Assembly (NCBI RefSeq): GCF_025426255.1 | Contig: NZ_CP104861.1 | Location: forward strand, 744,001-808,000 | DNA length: 64,000 bases | From: Pseudomonas fragi | GTDB lineage: Bacteria > Pseudomonadota > Gammaproteobacteria > Pseudomonadales > Pseudomonadaceae | Direction of reading: 5' to 3' | Shown: positions 50,838-59,730 of the stretch, piece by piece | How positions within the stretch are numbered: position 1 is the first letter of the stretch | Layout of the letters: every line of letters starts with the position of its first letter | Made by a program: the position numbers and the translations under genes | The notes under the pieces: generated by a model | Database searches by the model: none | Told to the model about the DNA's origin: nothing | Seen by the model: the letters and a program-made list of their open reading frames with translations, nothing else

Positions 50838-51487
50838 TTGAGCAGTCCTTTTGGAGTCAGCGAGCGTTGCAGCCATTGCAAAAGCAGGTCAGCGATGATG
50901 GCCAGAACACTGACCAACACGGCGCCGACGATCAGCATCGACATGTCGCTACGGCTGATTGCAGCAAGAATAAGTACACCCAGACCGCCAGCACCGATGG
51001 TGGCGGCGATGGTCATTACACCGATGTTCATCACCACGGCGGTGCGCACACCGGCCAGAATCACGGGCACCGCGATCGGCAGTTCAACCATGCGCAGGCG
51101 CTGGCCGAAGGTCATGCCGATGCCGCGTGCGGCTTCGCGAATACCCGGCTCAACGCCGGTAAGGGCGAGAAAGGTGTTACGCATGATGGGCAGCAGTGAA
51201 TAAAGGAACACCGCCGTGATGGCTGGCATCGGGCCCAGGCCCTGACCGAATTTGGAGTAAAACGGCAGCAGCAGACCGAACAGGGCGATTGACGGAATGG
51301 TCAGCAGCACGGTGGCACTGGCTTGCAGGGGGCCGGCCAGTGTCGGGAAACGCGTCATCAGCACACCCAGCGGTACACCGATAAGGATCGCGAGAACCAC
51401 GGCAATGCCTACCAGGCTGATGTGTTGCAAGGTCAGATGTAAGACTAGCGACCAGTCCATATGGGAAAAGGCGTTTAAAAATTCCAT
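50834..51487 (-). CDS. Quaternary amine ABC transporter permease (OpuCB type)
   Basis: The product has 217 residues with five or six membrane segments (ISLVGIAVVLAILIGVPLGVLM, VLLTIPSIALFGLLLPF, AGVRTAVVMNIGVMTIAATIGAGGLG). The EAA-loop-like EAARGIGMTFGQRLRMVELPIAVPVILAG is the ATPase contact. It is probably one half of the channel with the 52421-53137 permease. Overlaps the ATPase gene by 4 bases and lies 14 bases after the binding-protein gene. Confidence 0.88.
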   Translation of the reverse strand: MEFLNAFSHMDWSLVLHLTLQHISLVGIAVVLAILIGVPLGVLMTRFPTLAGPLQASATVLLTIPSIALFGLLLPFYSKFGQGLGPMPAITAVFLYSLLPIMRNTFLALTGVEPGIREAARGIGMTFGQRLRMVELPIAVPVILAGVRTAVVMNIGVMTIAATIGAGGLGVLILAAISRSDMSMLIVGAVLVSVLAIIADLLLQWLQRSLTPKGLLK

Positions 51488-51501
51488 GTCTTCTCCTCAA
51501 T

Positions 51502-52395
51502 TCAGTTCAGTGGATGCTGGCGCAGGAAGTCTGCGGCGACTTTGGACGGGCTTTCGTGGTCAACGTCGACCCGGGCGTTGAGCTGACGCATGGTTTCGTC
51601 GTCAAACAGATCCGCCAGCGGCTTGAGCAGGCCTTCGAGGTCGGGGTGGGCGTCCAGGTAGGTTTTGCTCACTACCGGTGCGGCGGTGTAGTCCGGGAAG
51701 TAATGCAAGTCGTCGTTGAGCAGCTTGAGGTTGAAGGCGCTCAAGCGACCGTCCGTGGTGTAGACCAGCCCGGCAAACACCTGACCGTTTTTCAGCGCGG
51801 TGTAAACCAGACCTGCGTCCATCTGTCGGATATTGCGGCGGGTCAGGTCCATGTCGTAGAGCTCGACCATGCCCAGCAAACCATCGGAACGGTTGGCAAA
51901 TTCAGTGTCCAGGGCTACCAGCGCTCTTTTGTTTTGCGGGTCACGCAGTGCCTTGTTCAGATCGCTGATGCTGTTGATGTCGGGAAACGCCTCGGCCACT
52001 TTCTGTGGCAAGGCCAGCGCGTAGGTATTGCTGAACTTTGACGGGTGCAGCCAGATCAGTCCTTTTTTTGCATCGACCTCTTTGACCCGGTCGTAGGATT
52101 GCTGACTGTCGAGCTTGTCGGTGATGTGGTTGTAGGCCACCAACGATACGCCGGTGTATTCCCACACCATGTCCAGTTGCCCGGATTGATGGGCCGAACG
52201 TGCCAGGCTGCTGCCGAGCCCGCCGGTCACCTTGGCGTTGTAGCCCTTGCTGTTAAGGTATTGCGAGGTGATTTCCGCGAGCAGTGTTTGCTCGGTGAAC
52301 ACCCGCGCCCCAATGCGAATCAGGGGTTTTTCTGCGGCTTGGACAATTCCTGCGCACAGCAGGATGCAGCCTAGTAAAAAGCTAATTTTTTTCAT
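51502..52395 (-). CDS. Glycine betaine/choline-type substrate-binding protein
   Basis: The product has 297 residues with a signal peptide (MKKISFLLGCILLCAGIVQA, cleaved after residue 20). It belongs to the OpuAC/ProX type II group: IRIGARVFTEQTLLAEITSQYL, TGGLGSSLARSAHQSGQLDMVWEYTG and VYTTDGRLSAFNLKLLNDDLHYFPDY. Substrate could be glycine betaine, choline, carnitine or a related osmoprotectant. It delivers ligand from the periplasm to the two permeases. Confidence 0.87.
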   Translation of the reverse strand: MKKISFLLGCILLCAGIVQAAEKPLIRIGARVFTEQTLLAEITSQYLNSKGYNAKVTGGLGSSLARSAHQSGQLDMVWEYTGVSLVAYNHITDKLDSQQSYDRVKEVDAKKGLIWLHPSKFSNTYALALPQKVAEAFPDINSISDLNKALRDPQNKRALVALDTEFANRSDGLLGMVELYDMDLTRRNIRQMDAGLVYTALKNGQVFAGLVYTTDGRLSAFNLKLLNDDLHYFPDYTAAPVVSKTYLDAHPDLEGLLKPLADLFDDETMRQLNARVDVDHESPSKVAADFLRQHPLN

Positions 52396-52420
52396 GGGTA
52401 TTCCTTTGCTCAGCCAGACC

Positions 52421-53137
52421 TTAAACAGGTCGCAGACCGCGTTCCAACCATCGGCGGCTGATGAGAATCACCAGGCCGTCGAGCAGCAATGCCAGCAGCG
52501 CGGTACACGCAGCGCCGAGGATCAATTGCGGCTGATTGTTAAGGGCGATGCCGGGGAAAATCAGGCTGCCCAGGCTGTTGGCGCCGATCAGGAACGCCAG
52601 CGGTGCCGTCCCGACGTTGATCGCCAGTGCCACTCGCACACCGCCCATGATGATGGGCACGGCGTTGGGCAACTCGACTCGCCACAGCACCTGGCGCGGG
52701 GTCATGCCGATGCCGACGGCGGCTTCCTTGAGTGAACCCTGGACGTTTTTCAGGCCTTCATAAGTGTTGCGCACGATAGGCAGCAACGAGGCGAGAAACA
52801 GGGCGAAGATGGCAGGGCCGCTACCGATTCCCAGGAAACCCAGGGCAATGGCCAGTACCGCCAGCGGGGGTACGGTGTTACCGATGTTGAAGACTTGCAT
52901 GAAGCGTTCCGCACGTCCGGCCATATTAGGTCGGCTGAGGAAAATGCCGGCTGGTATCCCTACAAGGAGGGCCGCGAGCATTGAAGCGAGTACCAGGTAC
53001 AGGTGGGCTTGCAGATAGAACAACAAATCATCTTGATAGTGTTCGATAGTGCTGATGCCGATCCAGTGGACCAACAGGGCCAGAAGCGCGATAACTACCG
53101 CACATCCTATAAGCCCTTTTCCATAGCGATTAGCCAC
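52421..53137 (-). CDS. Quaternary amine ABC transporter permease (OpuCD type)
   Basis: I start at GTG 53137 because AAGGAG lies 7 bases upstream; the frame is open to 53260 but without a site. The product has 238 residues with six hydrophobic segments (GLIGCAVVIALLALLVHWIG, YLVLASMLAALLVGIPAGIFL and others) and the EAAVGIGMTPRQVLWRVELPNAVPIIMGG loop. It is the first gene of the operon, divergent from prfC. Confidence 0.87.
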   Translation of the reverse strand: MANRYGKGLIGCAVVIALLALLVHWIGISTIEHYQDDLLFYLQAHLYLVLASMLAALLVGIPAGIFLSRPNMAGRAERFMQVFNIGNTVPPLAVLAIALGFLGIGSGPAIFALFLASLLPIVRNTYEGLKNVQGSLKEAAVGIGMTPRQVLWRVELPNAVPIIMGGVRVALAINVGTAPLAFLIGANSLGSLIFPGIALNNQPQLILGAACTALLALLLDGLVILISRRWLERGLRPV

Positions 53138-53370
53138 AGACGGACTCCTTTTTTTCAGTCGGCGTACACATCGTCGTGTGGCAAGGCCATTCCTGGCTGC
53201 CGACAATGAGTTCGCGAAGAGCAACGGGTGGTGGCGAAAATCGCTCTCATCACCTGTCATTAGCGCAGCCTCGTCAGGCTAACTTGCTGATATTTCAGCT
53301 CCTGACGGTTTGTCGTATCAGGAGAGTGGACGCCTCCACTGTCTAAAAGGTTCACATTTTTTACGGCACA

Positions 53371-53403
53371 TTGCCACCCTTGTCCGACGAGCAAGGGTGG
53401 CAA
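53371..53403. repeat. Perfect 12-bp inverted repeat before prfC
   Basis: TTGCCACCCTTG and CAAGGGTGGCAA flank TCCGACGAG. No T run follows on either strand, so it is either a protein-binding palindrome or an mRNA/DNA hairpin, rather than a terminator. It ends 28 bases before the prfC -10. Confidence 0.75.
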
Positions 53404-53430
53404 CGGTGGCCGTGGGCACCTGATTTGGGC

Positions 53431-53436
53431 TATAAT
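53431..53436 (+). promoter_or_regulatory. -10 element of the prfC promoter
   Basis: A perfect TATAAT lies 38 bases before the prfC ATG. The region 17 bases upstream (GGCCGT) is not a good -35, so recognition may need an activator or an upstream contact. Confidence 0.55.
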
Positions 53437-53474
53437 CCGCGCCCTTTTTTGAATCAATCGTCAGGCGATTTCCC

Positions 53475-55058
53475 ATGACCAACCAGGCCGCCGAAGTCGC
53501 GAAACGCCGCACTTTCGCCATTATTTCCCACCCCGATGCGGGTAAGACCACCATCACCGAAAAGCTCCTGCTGATGGGTAAGGCGATTGCTATCGCCGGT
53601 ACGGTGAAATCGCGAAAGTCCGACCGCCATGCCACCTCCGACTGGATGGAAATGGAGAAACAACGGGGTATTTCGATTACCACGTCGGTCATGCAGTTCC
53701 CGTATCGCGACCACATGATCAACCTGCTCGACACCCCGGGCCACGAAGACTTCTCGGAAGACACCTACCGCACATTGACTGCGGTCGACTCGGCGCTGAT
53801 GGTGCTCGACGGCGGTAAAGGTGTTGAGCCACGTACCATCGCCCTGATGGACGTTTGCCGTCTGCGTGACACGCCTATCGTCAGCTTTATCAACAAACTC
53901 GACCGCGATATTCGCGACCCGATCGAGTTGTTGGACGAGATCGAAGCAGTCCTGAAAATCAAGGCTGCACCGATCACCTGGCCGATTGGTTGCTACCGTG
54001 ACTTCAAGGGTGTTTACCACCTGGCAGACGACTACATCATCGTCTACACCGCCGGTCATGGTCATGAACGTACCGAAACCAAAATCATCGAAAAGCTCGA
54101 CTCTGATGAAGCCCGCGCCCATTTGGGTGACGAGTACCAGCGTTTCGTCGATCAGTTGGAACTGGTTCAGGGCGCTTGCCATGAATTCAACCAGCAGGAA
54201 TTCCTCGATGGCCAACTGACGCCGGTGTTCTTCGGTACTGCATTGGGCAACTTTGGTGTCGATCACGTGCTCGACGCTGTCGTGAACTGGGCACCGGAGC
54301 CGTTGCCTCGTGTTGCCAACGAGCGCACGGTCGAGCCGACCGAAGAGAAATTCAGCGGTTTCGTGTTCAAAATCCAGGCGAACATGGATCCTAAACACCG
54401 CGACCGTATCGCCTTTATGCGTATTTGCTCGGGCAAATACGAGAAGGGCATGAAAATGCGCCATGCGCGTACCGGCAAAGACGTACGTATCGGCGATGCG
54501 CTGACGTTCTTCTCCTCCGAGCGTGAACAGCTCGAAGAGGCCTTCGCGGGTGACATCATCGGTTTGCACAACCACGGCACCATCCAGATCGGTGACACCT
54601 TCACCGAAGGCGAGAGCCTGAGCTTCACCGGTATCCCGCACTTCGCCCCGGAACTGTTCCGCCGCGTACGACTGCGTGACCCGCTGAAATCCAAGCAACT
54701 GCGTCAGGGCTTGCAGCAACTGGCGGAAGAGGGCGCCACCCAGGTGTTCTTCCCGGAGCGCAGCAACGACATCATCCTGGGCGCCGTCGGTGTGCTGCAG
54801 TTCGATGTGGTCGCGAGCCGTTTGAAAGGCGAATACAAAGTGGAATGCTCCTACGAGCCGATCACCGTGTACTCGGCGCGCTGGATTGATTGCGACGATA
54901 AGAAAAAGCTCGAGGAGTTCAAGGTCAAGGCTGTGGAAAACCTGGCCATTGATGGCGGTGGTCACTTGACCTACCTGGCTCCGACTCGCGTCAACCTGGC
55001 GTTGATGGAAGAGCGCTGGCCGGATGTGAAATTCCGCGCTACGCGTGAGCACCACTAA
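53475..55058 (+). CDS. prfC: Peptide chain release factor 3
   Basis: The product has 527 residues, normal for RF3. GTPase motifs: [16 protein letters not shown] (G1), RGISITTS (G2), [16 protein letters not shown] (G3) and NKLDRD (G4). Domains II and III follow and the C-terminus ends in RATREHH. It recycles RF1/RF2 from the ribosome after termination. Monocistronic between its own promoter and a good terminator. Confidence 0.97.
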   Translation: MTNQAAEVAKRRTFAIISHPDAGKTTITEKLLLMGKAIAIAGTVKSRKSDRHATSDWMEMEKQRGISITTSVMQFPYRDHMINLLDTPGHEDFSEDTYRTLTAVDSALMVLDGGKGVEPRTIALMDVCRLRDTPIVSFINKLDRDIRDPIELLDEIEAVLKIKAAPITWPIGCYRDFKGVYHLADDYIIVYTAGHGHERTETKIIEKLDSDEARAHLGDEYQRFVDQLELVQGACHEFNQQEFLDGQLTPVFFGTALGNFGVDHVLDAVVNWAPEPLPRVANERTVEPTEEKFSGFVFKIQANMDPKHRDRIAFMRICSGKYEKGMKMRHARTGKDVRIGDALTFFSSEREQLEEAFAGDIIGLHNHGTIQIGDTFTEGESLSFTGIPHFAPELFRRVRLRDPLKSKQLRQGLQQLAEEGATQVFFPERSNDIILGAVGVLQFDVVASRLKGEYKVECSYEPITVYSARWIDCDDKKKLEEFKVKAVENLAIDGGGHLTYLAPTRVNLALMEERWPDVKFRATREHH

Positions 55059-55376
55059 GCGCTCAGACGCTGGGTAGAAAAAAGCGAAGCCTTTGGGCTT
55101 CGCTTTTTTTATGGGCGCGATTTTGTAGGCGCTGCTGAAGGCTGTGATAAGGACCGCAGGGCCTTCCGCCCCCTGCGGGGCAGTTAACAGTGCGTAGGAG
55201 GTGTTTTACATTAATAAGAGATGTTTCTTTCCGTATTTGAAGATGGTTATTTTTGCTTGTGTAGTATGTTTCTGAAATTGCTATGTTGGCTCTATCGTCT
55301 GTCAAAGTGGGTACTAATATTATCTATGTTGGTTGTTGAGGGTGGTGTAAGCGTTAAAGACTAAAGGAGAGGTTAT
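55059..55376. other. Region between prfC and the pyocin gene
   Basis: 318 bases. The first part holds the prfC terminator (55078-55110) and a GC-rich partial palindrome (CCGCAGGGCC ... CCCTGCGGGG, 55154-55180). The rest, from about 55200, is AT-rich with several TATG/TATT tracts and probably contains the pyocin promoter. No LexA box or clear PrtN P-box array was found. Confidence 0.5.
55078..55110 (+). terminator. prfC terminator
   Basis: AGCGAAGCC and GGCTTCGCT form a stem with loop TTTG, flanked by A's and followed by seven T. Confidence 0.93.
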
Positions 55377-57626
55377 ATGTCAAATGATATCGATAAATAC
55401 TTGGGCCCTCACAAAAAACTAGGCCCCGGCTCATACGAGTTGGGGGCAACCTCTGTTGTGGGGAAATGGCAGCCCAAAATCGAATTTGGCGGCGGATTTA
55501 ATTCGTGGGGTTTGAATGAAGGTCCGCGCAGAGGAGAAGGCGGGCCGAGCAATATTCATGATCTTGCAAAACCAAACATTATGGCTGAGTTTATGAATGA
55601 GCAAATTCATAGCCAAGGATATCTTGATCAAGAATTCAATACGCGATTCAACTCGCTCGTCCCCGATACCGAGCGTGAGCTGGAGGAAAGAAAACAGGCC
55701 GCCAAAGGTTCACAGGCCATGACATCCGCAGAATCTGCTGCAATAGAACAACACGTGACGCTGGATCTTATTGAATCAAAAATAACTCAATACAACACTA
55801 TAGTGCCTGATATTTATGGTCTTTATGGTCAGAGTCCTTATTTTTTGATGGAAGTACTGCCGCGTCAGAAAATGCGCGAACTTTTGAATTCCAATGCTCT
55901 CTCTCCTGATACGTTGATAAATTTGTATCGGCTGTATGACACTGTTTATAAATCTGCGTTAGAACTTAAGGCGCTTTCGCTCTCCATTGGTGTTCTTGCG
56001 GGTAAGCTTGCAGAACTGGCCATGCAAATTGAACAGGTACAGGTTGCTGATAATGACACTGCGCAGGATCAACGGTTAGCCATCATCATCCAGGAGCGAG
56101 ATATTCACGCTCAACAACTACCGGAGTTCCTCTATACAGAACTCATCACTGCAGCGGGGGTGATGGAAGGCAATACTGCCTCTGAAGCATTGGCCCATTA
56201 CAAGACGACGCTTGAGCGTCTGGCCGCGTCAAAAACCGCAGAAACTCAGCCCATTTACGCGCCTCCGCCACTTGAAAGGGGCGGAATTACCATCACCTAC
56301 CCTGCGAACAACCCGAACATCAAAGCACCCTTGAGCAAGCCTGAATTGGCAGCGCTTAACGAGCTGGTTTACTTGCAAACCCATACTCAGTTAGGGCGCA
56401 AATGGCTGAGTTATCACGATGCCTTGCTAAAGACTGAATCGGCCAGGTATCTGACAGCGACCGCCAATGCCTTTGGTGGTCTTGCCGAGCGGGCGGGTGC
56501 AGCGCAAGCAGCTATCCGGATAGCCAACACGTTCCGTGCGCCGGGGTCTGCATCAGCTGGCCCATTGTTTATAACTTCAGCGGGCACCGCCGCGGTTATT
56601 GATGCGGCGACAGTGACTCTGCAAGCGGCTATCCGCTCGGCAATTGCAGCGTTGAGCAGTCTGGCGGCAGGCACAGCTTCGGGGCTTTTGGTTGGAGTGT
56701 CTGCCTTGGTATATTCGCCCAAACTGGCAAATGGCGAGTTGCCTGAGCGCTATGCATTTAGTACGCCGCTCTCGGATCTGGCGCCTGAGCTCAAGGACGA
56801 TCTATCAGCTATTGCTGCCGCCAATGGAACTGTTGATCTGCCGGTGCGTATCAGTTCGAAAGCAGCAGCCGATGGCCAGTCAGAAGTGTTTGTCGCCAAA
56901 GCCGATGGCGTCATTGTGCCGTCACAAGTCAGGGTAATAGCCGCAACTTTTAACGCTCAGCAGAATGTCTACAGCGTTACGACAGAGGATGTACCACCAA
57001 GGACTTTGATCTGGACACCCATCGTTGATCCAGGGAATAGCTCGACTACTTCGCCTGCTGAACAGCCTGAGACTCCGGTCTACACTGGGGCGACAGTTAC
57101 GCCTGTTGTGGGAAGGATTGATACTTTCCCGGGGCTTGCTGAAGCTGGCTTTGATGACTTCATTACAGTGTTTCCGGCGGGTTCTGGCCTGCCTCCAATT
57201 TATGTAATGTTCCGGGATCCCCGCGAGGATGCAGGGGTAGCAACGGGGATGGGGCAGCCGGTGACGGGTATCTGGCTGGGGGCTGCGGCGCAAGGTGAGG
57301 GGGCTGCTGTTCCGTCGCAGATTGCAGACCAGTTGCGGGGCAAGGAGTTTAGAAATTTCAGGGCATTTCGGGAGGCGTTTTGGGTAGAAATAGCAAAAGA
57401 CTCGGAGTTGTCAGAGCAATTCATAGTCTCGAACCGGGCCCGAATGAACATGGGTAAGGCGCCTAAGGCTAGGCGAGATGATGCAGTGGGTAAAAGATCT
57501 ACATTTGAAATTCATCATGTCCAAGAAATCGCCAAAAGCGGGGACGTTTATAATATTGAAAATATGATGGTTCTGACTCCTAAACGTCATATGGATATTC
57601 ATAAGGGGAAGAATAATGGGATTTAA
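55377..57626 (+). CDS. S-type pyocin (colicin-like bacteriocin) with HNH DNase domain
   Basis: The product has 749 residues; AAAGGAGAGG precedes the ATG. The N-terminal 100 residues (containing IEFGGGFNSWG and Gly-rich stretches) are probably receptor-binding/translocation material and look unlike common pyocins. A helical region 110-360 and a hydrophobic stretch 375-445 follow. The pyocin-S translocation domain lies around 480-660, with YVMFRDPRE at about 609 and QGEGAAVPSQIADQLRGKEF. The C-terminal HNH nuclease reads FEIHHVQEIAKSGDVYNIEN...TPKRHMDIHKG with His713/714, Asn729, His738 and His742, as in pyocin S2 and colicin E2/E9 DNases. No signal peptide, as expected. AT-rich, so probably acquired. 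The stop lies inside the immunity gene. Confidence 0.9.
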   Translation: MSNDIDKYLGPHKKLGPGSYELGATSVVGKWQPKIEFGGGFNSWGLNEGPRRGEGGPSNIHDLAKPNIMAEFMNEQIHSQGYLDQEFNTRFNSLVPDTERELEERKQAAKGSQAMTSAESAAIEQHVTLDLIESKITQYNTIVPDIYGLYGQSPYFLMEVLPRQKMRELLNSNALSPDTLINLYRLYDTVYKSALELKALSLSIGVLAGKLAELAMQIEQVQVADNDTAQDQRLAIIIQERDIHAQQLPEFLYTELITAAGVMEGNTASEALAHYKTTLERLAASKTAETQPIYAPPPLERGGITITYPANNPNIKAPLSKPELAALNELVYLQTHTQLGRKWLSYHDALLKTESARYLTATANAFGGLAERAGAAQAAIRIANTFRAPGSASAGPLFITSAGTAAVIDAATVTLQAAIRSAIAALSSLAAGTASGLLVGVSALVYSPKLANGELPERYAFSTPLSDLAPELKDDLSAIAAANGTVDLPVRISSKAAADGQSEVFVAKADGVIVPSQVRVIAATFNAQQNVYSVTTEDVPPRTLIWTPIVDPGNSSTTSPAEQPETPVYTGATVTPVVGRIDTFPGLAEAGFDDFITVFPAGSGLPPIYVMFRDPREDAGVATGMGQPVTGIWLGAAAQGEGAAVPSQIADQLRGKEFRNFRAFREAFWVEIAKDSELSEQFIVSNRARMNMGKAPKARRDDAVGKRSTFEIHHVQEIAKSGDVYNIENMMVLTPKRHMDIHKGKNNGI

Positions 57627-57879
57627 AAGTGGTTTTTCAGAATATACGGAAGCAGAATTTTTGGAATTTATGAAGGAGGTATTTAGAGAGAATATCGCTG
57701 GCACAGATGAGCGTCTTGATGTTCTGTTAAAACATTTTGAAGATGTGACAGAGCATCCTGAGGGAACAGACCTCATCTATTATGCTTCCTCGGATGTGGA
57801 ATGCACGCCCGAAGCAATCACTAAAAGAGTTAGTGAGTGGCGAGCCGCCAACGGCAAACCTGGTTTTAAAGCAGGCTAA
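57616..57879 (+). CDS. Pyocin DNase immunity protein
   Basis: The product has 87 residues of the colicin E-type DNase immunity family (SEYTEAEFLEFMKEVF, LLKHFEDVTEHPEGTDLIYY, VSEWRAANGKPGFKAG). The acidic helix II/III region with YY is the known nuclease contact in the homologues. It overlaps the toxin stop by 11 bases, so both are translated together and each cell makes its own protection. Confidence 0.95.
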   Translation: MGFKSGFSEYTEAEFLEFMKEVFRENIAGTDERLDVLLKHFEDVTEHPEGTDLIYYASSDVECTPEAITKRVSEWRAANGKPGFKAG

Positions 57880-58258
57880 TCAAATGCTATTTAACTCAGC
57901 CGCTGCGCTCACAGTGGCTGAGTTATTTGTTGCTACAGTGTGAGCCAAACGCCTGTAGCCGTTGACGAGCTGCGCGAGGCTACGTCCGACGATGCAATCG
58001 TCGTAAATCCGATAAGCACGATGTCCCTGAAACACCAAGGCCGAATGGTTTTACGACTGCTACGCAGTCGAACGTAGCCTCGCGCGGCTCGTCAACGGTT
58101 ACAAGGATTTGCGTATACCCGCTTGATCCGCAACAAAGTATCAACCAGAGCAACTGAGTTAGTCCGAATGGGTATATCGCAACCGGCGTGTTTCTGGAAA
58201 AACTGAAGGTGGCGAACTAGGTTTAAAGGGTATTTCCCATACACAGGATGGAAATCCC
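57880..58258. other. Gap between immunity gene and the Asp/Gly-rich protein gene
   Basis: 379 bases. Shortly after the immunity stop there is an inverted repeat ACTCAGCCGCTGCG/CAGTGGCTGAGT (57893-57922) that may help end the pyocin transcript. The family A element 57954-58103 fills most of the rest, followed by about 150 bases with the promoter of the next gene. Confidence 0.55.
57954..58103. repeat. Long palindromic repeat, family A copy 6 (150 bp)
   Basis: TGTAGCCGTTGACGAGCTGC on the left faces GCGGCTCGTCAACGGTTACA on the right; inner GCGAGGCTACGT faces ACGTAGCCTCGC. In the right half the segment AATGGTTTTACGACTGCT recurs in copy 7. Confidence 0.88.
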
Positions 58259-58552
58259 ATGAAGCTTTTTCAACGCATTGTGTTGTTGCTCAAGGTGCTG
58301 GTGTTGTTGACGGTGAGTGCTTCAGCGGCTTGGGCGAGTAACCCGCTGAGCAGTTCCGGGGCAGGATTTTCAGCCACAGGTGTGCCGGGGCCGACGATTC
58401 ATGCGATTTACAAGTCGGACTCGGAGCCGGGTGATCAGGGGCAGGGCGGCAGTTCGGGGGATGATGACCAGACCGATGGTGACGGTGGCGCCGATGGCGG
58501 TGGCAGCGGTGACAACGGCGATGATGGCGACGAGGGCGATGGCCAGACGTAG
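58259..58552 (+). CDS. Small exported Asp/Gly-rich protein of unknown function
   Basis: The product has 97 residues. A clear signal peptide (MKLFQRIVLLLKVLVLLTVSASAAWA) precedes a short Ser/Gly region and a C-terminal half made almost only of Asp, Gly, Ser and Gln (QGQGGSSGDDDQTDGDG and so on). The tail is strongly acidic and disordered and could bind calcium or other cations, but no repeat of a known RTX motif (GGxGxDxUx) is complete. I do not recognise a family. It stands alone between two copies of the family A palindrome. Confidence 0.65.
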   Translation: MKLFQRIVLLLKVLVLLTVSASAAWASNPLSSSGAGFSATGVPGPTIHAIYKSDSEPGDQGQGGSSGDDDQTDGDGGADGGGSGDNGDDGDEGDGQT

Positions 58553-58576
58553 TGAGTAGTTAGCGGGACAATAAGT

Positions 58577-58727
58577 CCCGTAGCAGCTGTCGAGCTCCGC
58601 GAGGCTGCGTCCGAGGCGCAGCCCTCGTAAACCCGGTAGACGCGGTGCTTCTGGAGCATCACGTTGAATGGTTTTACGACTGCTGCGCAGTCGGACGCAG
58701 CCTCGTTCCTTCGACAGCTGCTACGGG
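58577..58727. repeat. Long palindromic repeat, family A copy 7 (151 bp)
   Basis: CCCGTAGCAGCTGTCGAGCT on the left faces TTCGACAGCTGCTACGGG on the right; inner GCGAGGCTGCGTCCGA faces TCGGACGCAGCCTCG. Same orientation and same internal segment as copy 6, 470 bases apart, so the two are direct repeats around one gene. Confidence 0.88.
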
Positions 58728-58755
58728 GGAGTGTGCCTCCTCCTGGTGTCAGTGT

Positions 58756-59730
58756 TTAAACCTGTAAAAACTGTTCCGCGTGATGGCAAGCCACCTGGCG
58801 GTTGTCGAGCACGCGCAAGGCCGGTTCATCAGTGCTGCACAGCTCGGTCGCATACGGGCAGCGCTTGTGGAAGGCGCAACCTGATGGCGGGTTAAGCGGG
58901 TTGGGCAACTCGCCAACGATCTTGATTTTCGGCTTGTTCGGGTCCGGGTGGATGGTCGGGGTGGCTGAAAGCAATGCTTGGGTATATGGGTGCAGCGGCC
59001 GGGTGTAGATCTCTTCCTTTGGCCCCATTTCTACCGGACGGCCCAGGTACATCACCAGTACCGTATCGGCCACATGCCGCACCACCGCCAGGTTGTGCGA
59101 GATAAAGACGTAGGCGGTTTTGAACTCTTGCTGCAAATCCATAAACAGGTTGAGCACCTGCGCCTGAATCGACACGTCGAGCGCGGAAGTCGGCTCGTCA
59201 GCCACCAGCACTTTGGGTTGCAGCATCATGGCCCGGGCCAGGGCGATTCGCTGACGCTGACCGCCCGAAAACATGTGTGGGTAGCGCTGGTAATGCTCGG
59301 GGCGCAGGCCTACCTGTTTCATCATGGCCTGAACTTTTTCGCGACGTTCGCTGGCGTTCAGCTTGGTGTTGATCAATAAAGGCTCTGCAAGCTGATCACC
59401 GATTTTCTGCCGTGGGTTGAGCGAGGCATAGGGGCTCTGGAACACCATCTGCACGTCTTTGCGCAGTTGTTTGCGCTCAGCCTTGTTGGCGCCTGTGACT
59501 TCTTGCCCAGCGATTTTCAACGAGCCTGAGGACGGCTCTTCGATCAGGGTCAGGGCGCGGGCCAGGGTGGATTTGCCACAGCCGGATTCGCCCACCACGG
59601 CCAGGGTTTTGCCGGCTTCAAGTTCAAACGACACACCATTGAGTGCGCGTACCAGTGCATGGCCTTTGAACATGCCGCGGGATACTTCGTAGTGACGGGT
59701 AAGGTCGCGGGCAGTAAGAACAACAGTCAT
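58756..59730 (-). CDS. dppF: Dipeptide ABC transporter ATP-binding protein DppF
   Basis: Starting at ATG 59730 gives 324 residues. Walker A VGESGCGKSTLARAL, signature MFSGGQRQRIALARAM, Walker B VLVADEPTSALD and the C-terminal oligopeptide/dipeptide cysteine motif (GCAFHKRCPYATELC) that binds an iron-sulfur cluster in homologues. Its start overlaps the dppD stop (TAATG). Works with DppD to power dipeptide uptake. Confidence 0.93.
   Translation of the reverse strand: MTVVLTARDLTRHYEVSRGMFKGHALVRALNGVSFELEAGKTLAVVGESGCGKSTLARALTLIEEPSSGSLKIAGQEVTGANKAERKQLRKDVQMVFQSPYASLNPRQKIGDQLAEPLLINTKLNASERREKVQAMMKQVGLRPEHYQRYPHMFSGGQRQRIALARAMMLQPKVLVADEPTSALDVSIQAQVLNLFMDLQQEFKTAYVFISHNLAVVRHVADTVLVMYLGRPVEMGPKEEIYTRPLHPYTQALLSATPTIHPDPNKPKIKIVGELPNPLNPPSGCAFHKRCPYATELCSTDEPALRVLDNRQVACHHAEQFLQV

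Larger units (their letters stand above)
53138..53474. other. Divergent region between the Opu-type operon and prfC
   Basis: 337 bases without a supported gene. It holds a perfect 12-bp inverted repeat at 53371-53403 and the prfC -10 TATAAT at 53431-53436 with a poor -35. The remainder shows nothing recognisable. Confidence 0.55.

Noticed and set aside
55277..55310. P-box (PrtN site) upstream of the pyocin
   Set aside because: Only one loose ATTG-n4-GT is present (ATTGCTATGTTGG) instead of an array, so I do not call it.
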